Of a DNA stretch of 13,822 nt, positions 1 through 6,454 are shown piece by piece (positions within the stretch are counted from its first letter, which is position 1; each line of letters opens with the position of its first letter). The translations under genes and the position numbers were made by a program. The stretch spans positions 1 through 13,822 of the forward strand of contig FR879598.1 of assembly GCA_000434475.1 (NCBI GenBank), given 5' to 3'. The notes under the pieces were generated by a model. The model worked only from the letters and a program-made list of their open reading frames with translations, ran no database searches and was not told the origin of the DNA. The stretch is from Dialister sp. CAG:486 (GTDB lineage Bacteria; Bacillota; Negativicutes; Veillonellales; Dialisteraceae).

Positions 1-25
1 ACCCTCTTGGGGGCGCTGTTTTCAT

Positions 26-1183
26 TTAATAATTGTATCCCACACCGATGTACTCTCCGCCGCCGCGGTTATTATGCGGGAAAATGGACTGTCCGGTCAG
101 GAACAGATTCGGCGTAAGAGCATACTGTCCGCGCAGGCGGACAGAGAGATCATTGGGGTCATACACATCTGCGGAGAATTTCCACCGCCCGGACGCATAG
201 TCCGCGCCAGCGCCGATCTTGTTTCGAATGATACCGGCATGTACGCCATAGTCCCCTCTCATACGACCATAGAGCGCATCATAGACCGGATCATTTCCCA
301 TGGATTCTATCCCCAGAAGGCCATAGGAGTCTTTCCCCACGCGGAGGAAGAGATTCGGCGAGAAATCGTCCTTCTTAGTATTATATAACAATTCGCCGGA
401 AACAGATACATCAAAATCACCATTTCCCTGCATAAATCCATTTATTTTCCCGGAAATCTCTTTGGCATTCTGAGAGATCTCCTTCGCATTCTCCGATGCC
501 ACGACCATATTGTCCATGATCCTGCGCACATCGCCGGTGGCTTTGCCGTCTCCATTCAGCTGATACAGCATCTGATTCACCTGCGAGGTGATGCTCTGGA
601 TCTCACTCGCTGTCTGTATCCCCTGCGCGGTCAGGATGGCGAGATTTTCAGAAATCGCATCAAAATTATTGATGCTGTTCTTCACATGCTTCTGCGAAGA
701 GGGGTCTGCGACGACGCTATTGATCCCATCGAGCATGGTCTGCGCGGACGTGATGAGCTTGTCCATCTTATCCATCGCCTGATCGATCCCCGGTGCTGAC
801 TTGCCCTCGACCTTCATCCCCTCTGCCAGATAGCCGCGTTCCTGATGACCGCCGGACGCCTTCACGAAGCGTCCGCCCATGACACTGCTGGTCTGGATGG
901 AAAAGTCCGCATCCTTGGGCACCTTGGCATCGTGATAAAAACGCAGCTTCACGACGGCTTCCCCGTTCTCTACCGTGATGCCATCGACCATGCCTACTTC
1001 GACGCCGGCATAGTGGATCGGATTTCCCGGTTCTATGCCTTCCGCTTCCTTGAAATAGCCGGTCACATGAAATCCGCTCTTTCCAAAGATCACTAGGCTG
1101 GAAAGCTCGATCAGAATCCCGGCAAAGAGGAGTATCCCCGCAAGGGCAAAGGCTCCGACTTTTGCTTCCGTCGACCATTTCAT
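26..1183 (-). CDS. mlaD: MlaD-like MCE protein with C-terminal beta-barrel-like domain
   Basis: 385 residues. This is the lipid-binding, envelope-spanning component of an Mla-type phospholipid transporter. The order is a short cytoplasmic N-terminus, one membrane helix (about 11-33), a single MCE domain (about 37-117, with the GIEPGNPIHYAGVEVG core), a long polar and probably helical stretch (about 133-250), and a C-terminal region (about 256-385). The last region alternates hydrophobic and polar residues, is rich in Gly, Tyr and Arg, and ends in an aromatic residue (GVGYNY), as outer-membrane barrels do. E. coli MlaD has about 183 residues and lacks the last two parts. In Veillonella parvula a MlaD with this architecture is reported to bridge both membranes. 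The start ATG shares one base with the mlaF stop (TGATG), with an AAGGTG-like site upstream. The family call is firm; the barrel is inferred from residue pattern. Confidence 0.9.
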   Translation of the reverse strand: MKWSTEAKVGAFALAGILLFAGILIELSSLVIFGKSGFHVTGYFKEAEGIEPGNPIHYAGVEVGMVDGITVENGEAVVKLRFYHDAKVPKDADFSIQTSSVMGGRFVKASGGHQERGYLAEGMKVEGKSAPGIDQAMDKMDKLITSAQTMLDGINSVVADPSSQKHVKNSINNFDAISENLAILTAQGIQTASEIQSITSQVNQMLYQLNGDGKATGDVRRIMDNMVVASENAKEISQNAKEISGKINGFMQGNGDFDVSVSGELLYNTKKDDFSPNLFLRVGKDSYGLLGIESMGNDPVYDALYGRMRGDYGVHAGIIRNKIGAGADYASGRWKFSADVYDPNDLSVRLRGQYALTPNLFLTGQSIFPHNNRGGGEYIGVGYNY

Positions 1184-1941
1184 CAGGCATCACCTTCTTT
1201 CAAAAAATCAGGATTCGATGGCAGACCGTTCATGAACTGCCGTACTCTTTCATCCTTCGATGCATATAATTCTTTAGCTGTCCCTACCGCAAGGAACGAG
1301 CCCTTATACAAAAAAGCCATGCGGTCCGCGATCATTTCCGCAGACTTCAAGTCGTGCGTCACGACGACGCTCGTCGCATGCAGGGCCTTTTGCGTCTCTT
1401 TGATCAAAAGACTGATATCGGTCGAACGGATCGGATCGAGCCCCGCTGTCGGTTCATCATAGAGAATGATCTTCGGCTCGAGCGCGATCGCTCTGGCAAG
1501 GCTCACGCGTTTCTTCATGCCGCCGGACAGATTCGCCGGCATAAGGTCTTCGATCCCATCAAGCCCGACCAGATGCAGTTTCTCCTTCACGATGGCATCG
1601 ATCTTTTCTTCAGAAAGCCGCGTGTGCATACGCAGACCAAAGGCTACATTTTCTTTCACATTGAGAGAGTCAAAGAGCGCGGAATACTGAAAGACCATCC
1701 CCATCGAGCGGCGCTCCTCATTCAGCTCCTCTTCGCTGAGCTGTCCCATATCCTTCCCGTTCACAAGGACTTTCCCGGATGTAGGGCGCAAAAGACCGAT
1801 GATGAGCTTTAGGAGCGTTGATTTCCCGGAGCCGGACGCTCCCAGGATGACCATCGTCTCTCCCTCCTTGATGGAAAGACTGACATCTTTCAAGATATGA
1901 CGATCGCCAAAAGTCTGGTATACATGCCTGATATCAATCAT
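1183..1941 (-). CDS. mlaF: MlaF-like ABC transporter ATPase
   Basis: 252 residues. This cytoplasmic ATPase drives the MlaE permease in phospholipid transport across the envelope. All ABC motifs are present and intact: Walker A GASGSGKS (34-41), Q-loop Gln85, signature LSGGMKKR (138-145), Walker B IILYDEP (158-164) with its Glu, and switch His196 in VVTHD. Length fits the family (about 250-270). I chose the ATG at 1941 because a GAGG site lies 6 bases upstream of it. A TTG at 1953 would add four residues but has no ribosome binding site. The gene starts 8 bases after the mlaE stop and its own stop overlaps the mlaD start by one base, so the three subunits are made together. Orthology to MlaF over other MCE-linked ATPases rests on the neighbouring mlaE and mlaD. 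Confidence 0.93.
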   Translation of the reverse strand: MIDIRHVYQTFGDRHILKDVSLSIKEGETMVILGASGSGKSTLLKLIIGLLRPTSGKVLVNGKDMGQLSEEELNEERRSMGMVFQYSALFDSLNVKENVAFGLRMHTRLSEEKIDAIVKEKLHLVGLDGIEDLMPANLSGGMKKRVSLARAIALEPKIILYDEPTAGLDPIRSTDISLLIKETQKALHATSVVVTHDLKSAEMIADRMAFLYKGSFLAVGTAKELYASKDERVRQFMNGLPSNPDFLKEGDA

Positions 1942-1949
1942 AGGACGCC

Positions 1950-2714
1950 TCAAAACAGAATGGACGAGAGCAGGTAATTCGCCGCAAAAAGCATAATAAT
2001 CGAATATACTACGGACTGGGTGGTCGCCTTGCCGACGCCTTCTGCCCCTGCCGTACAGGTCATCCCGCGGTCACAGCCGACAAGCGCGACGATCATACCG
2101 AAAATGACCGACTTGAAAACGCCGATGTACAGGTCAGAAGGGACGCAGTACACGTGGATGGAGTGCATGAAGGTGTAGGAGGAGACGCCATGCGTGAGCG
2201 AAGCGACGATCATCCCGCCGCCAACGCCGATGGTGACGCCAAAGACCGTCAGAAGCGGCAGCATCGTCATACAGGCGACGAGCCGCGGCACCACGAGATA
2301 CCCCACCGGACTCACCGCAAGGCACCTTAGCGCATCGATCTGCTCGGTCACCCGCATCGTACCGATCTCAGCCGTGATGGCTGCCCCGACGCGGCCTGCA
2401 AGGACGACACCGCAGAGCACTGGTCCCAGTTCACGCCCCATGCCGATGGCTACGATCGCACCAACGGTGAAGTCTGCGCCATACTTCGTGAGCTCGCCCG
2501 CAATCTGTACAGAAAGCACCATGCCGGTAAAGAGCAGTGTCAATGCCACGATGGGAAAGGACAGCACGCCCAATGCCAGGCACTGCTTCATCGTCTCCCG
2601 CCCGCGGAATGCGCCGATCTCTTTCACCGCTGCCATGAGGAGCAGGATCACTGCTCCCAGCTGATGAAAGATGCCGATGGTATAGCGGCCAAGCGTTTCT
2701 AAGAATGACGACAT
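1950..2714 (-). CDS. mlaE: MlaE-family ABC permease
   Basis: 254 residues, the usual length for MlaE. This inner-membrane permease pairs with MlaF and MlaD to move phospholipids between the inner and outer membranes. Several hydrophobic segments are visible (about 48-70, 85-110, 140-172, 198-214, 233-252). The family signature lies at about 94-129 (RELGPVL, then GRVGAAITAEIGTM, then VTEQIDAL). The start ATG at 2714 has a strong AAAGGAGG site 8 bases upstream. It is the first gene of the tight mlaE-mlaF-mlaD set. The 113-base gap to the upstream S55 gene holds only a short CGGC/GCCG hairpin and no convincing terminator or promoter, so read-through from upstream is possible. No STAS-domain MlaB gene lies between or upstream of these genes within the window. 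Confidence 0.93.
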   Translation of the reverse strand: MSSFLETLGRYTIGIFHQLGAVILLLMAAVKEIGAFRGRETMKQCLALGVLSFPIVALTLLFTGMVLSVQIAGELTKYGADFTVGAIVAIGMGRELGPVLCGVVLAGRVGAAITAEIGTMRVTEQIDALRCLAVSPVGYLVVPRLVACMTMLPLLTVFGVTIGVGGGMIVASLTHGVSSYTFMHSIHVYCVPSDLYIGVFKSVIFGMIVALVGCDRGMTCTAGAEGVGKATTQSVVYSIIMLFAANYLLSSILF

Positions 2715-2827
2715 GGGATGGGCCTCCTTTCTGTGGAAAATAGTACCGGCGGCTTCGCCGTGAATATATGGGAAATATCAGAGAGCGAATGTCAGTCACA
2801 AGTCTGCTGATCCTTTGTCACGACCTG

Positions 2828-4756
2828 CTACAACGCTATCATCACCGATGCTTTTTCTGCCGGCTTTTCATCATCTTCGGATTTCTCCCCCTTCTTTTCC
2901 AGCGTTTCTTTTTCCTTATTGCTCATCTCGATGGTGGCCTGCTGTTTGCTCTTTGCGAGCTTCTTCAGGGCTTTATCGCGTTCCGCTTGCGGCAGAACTT
3001 TGAAGGTGAATTGTCCGTCACCATAGATGACATAGTCCGTATCGACGGCGCTCTTTGGAGTCTCTTTTTCTCCGTCTTCTTTGAGCCCGTCCTTATTCTT
3101 CAGATAGTCTGGATTTTCCGGTGCCTTTTTCTCCTGTATTTCTGCCTTTTTGCCGCCGTTTTCATCTTTGGAGATCATGCTGACCTCCGGATCCAAGATC
3201 TCCACGACGACCTGATTGTTCTGGTCTTCCTTCATCAAGCGGCTGTGCAGGTCATTGAAATCCTTGTACGTGCGGATGCGGTCTAAGATCTCATCCGTCA
3301 AATTGAACTTCTGCTGCTGGATGAGGTAGGGGAGCGGCACGACACCGCCACCGCGGACTTCGAGGATCATATCTCCGTACGGCTGATCTTTCGGCACGGT
3401 GAATGTCAGGTCCTTATAGAAGACTTCTCCCCTGTAGGGAGAAAGACGCGCGCGTACATAGATGGTATCGCCCGGGCTCACGATGATCGGAGACGCCGAG
3501 GCATCGAGAAGCTGCGCGGTCTTTCGTTCACTCGTCACATGCATGTCGACCATAATGCTGCGGAGAGGATATTTTTCAAAACGGTTCTGCTCGAGAAGCC
3601 GTACCACATTGTAGAGCTCATCTACGCTTCGCTCCGCGATGTCTTTGGACGACCAGTACATATTGCTTCGGGTGAAAGGCTTCTGCTTCATATCCTCCGG
3701 GTAAAGCGTATAGGTGAAATCGACCGTCCCCTGTCCTTTACGATCCATGGCATTGCTGATCGCATGGTACACCGAAGTGACGGATAAGGTCGGCAGCAGC
3801 GCTTCATTCGGGATCATGCGTACATGGAGATCTTCCTTCTTCTTCGTATCTTCATCGGTCACGGACGCATGAAGCGAGACAGCGTGTGGAAGCTTCCCCA
3901 TCATTCCGCCGATACCGGCTCCCCGGTCCTGGTTGACCGTGCCGATCTCTGCACCGACGGACCCCAGCTTGAAGGGGATATTCTTGCTCGGGATGACAGT
4001 GAAGATATAGGAATTGTGCATGAAATAATCGGTATTTCCGCGATCCATGAACGGATGCCCGAAAGCCACCATGCGATCGCCGTCGACATAGGTAACCGTC
4101 CCGACAGCGCCGAGCTTGAGATCGCCTGTCACCATGGTTGCCGAGACGGCACTTCCCGGTTCAAGCGGCTGCGGCACATCATCCTGCGAGGCAGATGCGG
4201 AAGCAAATGGGACCATGTGGAAATCCTGCATTTTCCCTGCGAGAAAATCCATCGCATCCGGGGTGTATCCGCTCGCCATGAGAGGCGTCGTAAGCGGGAT
4301 CAGCCCTTTGGAGGATGGCGGCGTAAGACCGGTGTCCTTCCGGTCATCGATGGTCCAGAGCTTCAGCATGTCACCGATCGGCGTCACCATGCCGATGCGC
4401 CCGCCGGACTGTGGAAATCCATACGCCACTGCGCCGAGCAGCTTCCCATCAATGTAAACCGGACTACCGCTCATCCCCTGCGCGATGCCTTCTGTCTGAT
4501 CGATCAGTGGTCCGGAGACCTTCACCAGCACCAGATCTCCGCCGGTCGCGCCCTTGCCTTTCATGATACCCAGCACGTCGACATCGAAGGTTTCAATCTT
4601 CGTACCATGAACGACTGTCTTGGCATAGCCATGCATACCCTCCTGTACTTCTGAGACAGGAAGAAATTCCTGTGCTGCACAAGGCATCACGCAGGAAAGC
4701 GTGAGGCAGACAGCCGCTGCCAGATGCTTCATTGACTTTTTAAACCGATTGGGCAT
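2828..4756 (-). CDS. Secreted protein with SpoIVB-type S55 peptidase domain
   Basis: 642 residues. A basic start and hydrophobic stretch (about 1-28, ending CAAQ) form a probable signal peptide, so the protein should act outside the inner membrane. Next comes the S55 pattern: VSEVQEGMHGYAKTVV, then GMSGSPVYIDGK (94-105) with the candidate catalytic serine, then VGMVTPIGDML-like residues (about 120-130), then GTVTYVDGDRMVAFGHPF (219-236) with candidate His234. The middle part (about 300-510) has no domain I can name. The last 100 residues are very rich in Lys and Glu. The ATG at 4756 is preferred because AAGGGGG lies 5 bases upstream and the signal peptide then begins correctly. An ATG at 4822 would put 22 extra residues before it. 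Related S55 proteins occur outside spore formers; substrate and role are unknown. It may be cotranscribed with mlaEFD. Confidence 0.82.
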   Translation of the reverse strand: MPNRFKKSMKHLAAAVCLTLSCVMPCAAQEFLPVSEVQEGMHGYAKTVVHGTKIETFDVDVLGIMKGKGATGGDLVLVKVSGPLIDQTEGIAQGMSGSPVYIDGKLLGAVAYGFPQSGGRIGMVTPIGDMLKLWTIDDRKDTGLTPPSSKGLIPLTTPLMASGYTPDAMDFLAGKMQDFHMVPFASASASQDDVPQPLEPGSAVSATMVTGDLKLGAVGTVTYVDGDRMVAFGHPFMDRGNTDYFMHNSYIFTVIPSKNIPFKLGSVGAEIGTVNQDRGAGIGGMMGKLPHAVSLHASVTDEDTKKKEDLHVRMIPNEALLPTLSVTSVYHAISNAMDRKGQGTVDFTYTLYPEDMKQKPFTRSNMYWSSKDIAERSVDELYNVVRLLEQNRFEKYPLRSIMVDMHVTSERKTAQLLDASASPIIVSPGDTIYVRARLSPYRGEVFYKDLTFTVPKDQPYGDMILEVRGGGVVPLPYLIQQQKFNLTDEILDRIRTYKDFNDLHSRLMKEDQNNQVVVEILDPEVSMISKDENGGKKAEIQEKKAPENPDYLKNKDGLKEDGEKETPKSAVDTDYVIYGDGQFTFKVLPQAERDKALKKLAKSKQQATIEMSNKEKETLEKKGEKSEDDEKPAEKASVMIAL

Positions 4757-4901
4757 AGGATCCCCCTTACCGAAATATAAGTTTGAAATCAGAAATGGCG
4801 ATTTCATCGGATACATCCGCATAGGCGCAGCAGGATTCCAATGAAAGGCAAAGGACAGGCCGTCTGGGGAGCGAAGGAACCGTGCCAGACTATCGGCTTC
4901 T

Positions 4902-5195
4902 TTATTTGCTCTCCAGCACCGCTACGACGTCCTGTTTGGCGATCGTCTGGCCCTTCTGGACGCGGACCTCTTTGACCACGCCATCCCGATCGGCTCTCGC
5001 CGCCGGTACACCGCCGACCAGTGAGTCCACAGAGACAAGTACATCGCCTTCCTTGACAGGTGTGCCTGCCTCTATGACGGAAACGACTGTCCCATTCAGT
5101 ACAGCCTGCTGCGAGACGTCCTCCGCAGACACGCTATATACACCGGCAACCACAAGTGCTGCCAGCACCAAGCCGATTTTCATCGCGTTTCTCAT
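4902..5195 (-). CDS. Small exported biotin/lipoyl-like barrel-sandwich protein
   Basis: 97 residues. A signal peptide (1-24, ending SVSA) is followed by what looks like one barrel-sandwich hybrid domain made of two similar halves: GTVVSVIEAGTPVKEGDVLV (35-54) and DGVVKEVRVQKGQTIAKQDV (71-90). This fold carries biotin or lipoate in cytoplasmic carriers. Here the position of the modifiable lysine falls in a GGVPAAR segment, so the protein should not be biotinylated or lipoylated, and it is exported. Similar halves form the lipoyl domain of efflux adaptor proteins, but the helical hairpin and other adaptor domains are absent. The ATG at 5195 has GGGAGGT 5 bases upstream; a longer frame reaching 5294 would run into the preceding terminator. 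The role is unknown. A structural part in an envelope complex is only a guess. Confidence 0.8.
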   Translation of the reverse strand: MRNAMKIGLVLAALVVAGVYSVSAEDVSQQAVLNGTVVSVIEAGTPVKEGDVLVSVDSLVGGVPAARADRDGVVKEVRVQKGQTIAKQDVVAVLESK

Positions 5196-5234
5196 GATGT
5201 ACCTCCCTGTGTTGTAAAATTCACATATAGGTAT

Positions 5235-5240
5235 ATTATA
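5235..5240 (-). promoter_or_regulatory. Candidate -10 box for the small lipoyl-like gene
   Basis: On the minus strand this reads TATAAT, inside an AT-rich block between the upstream terminator and the ribosome binding site. No good -35 box is visible 16-18 bases upstream, so this is only a candidate. The placement after a terminator and about 40 bases before the start codon fits a promoter. Confidence 0.35.
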
Positions 5241-5272
5241 TTTTACCATTTTATCTGCCTCTTGGCATGAAG

Positions 5273-5310
5273 AAAATAAAAAGGGACATAACAAATGAAT
5301 GTTATATCCC
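5273..5310 (-). terminator. Intrinsic terminator of the murA-mreB operon
   Basis: On the minus strand GGGATATAAC (5310-5301) pairs with GTTATGTCCC (5292-5283) as a 10-pair stem with one G-U pair and an 8-base loop. It is followed by TTTTTATTTT (5282-5273). It lies 46 bases beyond the stop codon of the MreB-like gene. Confidence 0.85.
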
Positions 5311-5356
5311 CATGTATGTGTCGATGGAAAGCTATCAGCTATCTTTCCGCTTTTGC

Positions 5357-6454
5357 TCAGTGCAGATCCTGCAGTGAGTCTCTGAATGCATTGATATAGT
5401 TGAGCGAAGCCCCGGCACCGATGGCATTCACATAGGAAGGTCTCTCCGCTACCTTCGCTGCGATCCCGGTGATACGGGTGATCAGCTCATCGATGCCCTT
5501 CAGCTGAGACACCCCGCCGACAAGCATGATGCCCTGCTCTCGGATCGCTGCCAGAAGCGCCGGCGGCGTCCTCTGCAGCACATCCTGAATGTTTTTGAAA
5601 ATCCTGTACAGGATCGGATTGATGGCATGCGCCACATCTTCAGCCGTTACGGCGATCTTGACCGGCGATCCCGATACGATGGAAAGGCCATATGTTTCAG
5701 CCACGCGCGGCGCCTGATCCAGATCCCAGTATGCGCCCAGCGAGATCTTGAGGCTTTCCGCCTCTTTGCGGCCGATGCGGATATGATACTTGTCGCGGAT
5801 AGCCGCCATGATGGCCTGATCCATTTCCAGTCCGGACTCCGGTGAGAAATGGCTGACCACGATCCCGTGTTTCGAAAGCACGGAAACCTTCGTCGAGCCG
5901 CCGCCAATATCCACGATCATCGCGCCCTGACAGTTATCCCCCGTGAGCCCGAGACCCATCATCGCCGCGATAGGCTGATCAATGAGGACTGTCTTCCGTG
6001 CGCCCATAGCCACAGCCGCTTCCAAAAGCGCCCTTCTCTGTACGCTGCCCATTCCCCGAGACACGCACATCATGAGACGCGGATGAAAGAACATCCCTTT
6101 CAAATACGACTGATTCACGATGGAATTCAAAAGATAAGCCGCCCCGTTATAGTCGATGATCGCACTTCGCTTCATCGGATGGACGATCTCTATGTCCCGC
6201 GGCGCCTTGCCCTCCATTTCCTCTGCCTTCGTACCATAAGCGAAGAATTCCTTCGTCACGGCGTGGCGGGCGATCACAGAGGCTTCCGGAAATACGACGC
6301 CCTTATGCTTGACGTAAATCACTACATTCGACGTCCCGATATCGACGCCGATGTCTTCTGAGCCGAAAGAGCCGATCCAGTCCAGAAGGGTCTTCTGCCC
6401 CGCCAGACGCTCCGCCTTCTCCGCCAGTGCTTTAGTCTCGATCGACACGGACAA
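5357..6454 (-). CDS. Divergent MreB/Mbl-like actin homologue
   Basis: 365 residues. MreB-family filaments under the inner membrane guide cell wall synthesis. The family frame is clear: phosphate 1 DIGTSN (38-43), the QRRALLEAA helix start (139-147), phosphate 2 VDIGGGSTK (181-189), PPALLAAIREQGIMLVGG (297-314) and AERPSYVNAIGAGAS (346-360). It is unusual in three ways. There are about 30 extra N-terminal residues, with a possible amphipathic TLLDWIGSF. The IEEP motif reads IDQP (158-161). VE reads VQ (138-139) and GGG reads GGV (313-315). The start is TTG at 6454, with TTAGGAG 6 bases upstream, overlapping the end of murA by 23 bases. A GTG two codons later is less well spaced. murA lies a few genes from mbl in Bacillus subtilis, so an Mbl-type role is possible. 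Family certain, subtype uncertain. Confidence 0.85.
   Translation of the reverse strand: MSVSIETKALAEKAERLAGQKTLLDWIGSFGSEDIGVDIGTSNVVIYVKHKGVVFPEASVIARHAVTKEFFAYGTKAEEMEGKAPRDIEIVHPMKRSAIIDYNGAAYLLNSIVNQSYLKGMFFHPRLMMCVSRGMGSVQRRALLEAAVAMGARKTVLIDQPIAAMMGLGLTGDNCQGAMIVDIGGGSTKVSVLSKHGIVVSHFSPESGLEMDQAIMAAIRDKYHIRIGRKEAESLKISLGAYWDLDQAPRVAETYGLSIVSGSPVKIAVTAEDVAHAINPILYRIFKNIQDVLQRTPPALLAAIREQGIMLVGGVSQLKGIDELITRITGIAAKVAERPSYVNAIGAGASLNYINAFRDSLQDLH

Noticed and set aside
2750..2760. Short hairpin CGGC-GAA-GCCG between the S55 gene and mlaE
   Set aside because: Only four base pairs and no T-run directly after it; too weak to call a terminator or to separate the two transcripts.
3824..4654. 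Open frame of 276 codons on the plus strand opposite the S55 gene
   Set aside because: No ribosome binding site or domain is apparent, and the minus-strand gene has a signal peptide and clear family motifs.
4676..4690. Possible lipoprotein box (cysteines near the end of the S55 signal peptide)
   Set aside because: The residues before each cysteine (TLSC and VMPC) do not fit the lipobox, so an ordinary signal peptide is preferred.
4860..4898. Imperfect inverted repeat (GTCTGG/CCAGAC with outer GCC/GGC) after the small lipoyl-like gene
   Set aside because: The loop is long and no T-run follows, so termination there is not supported.
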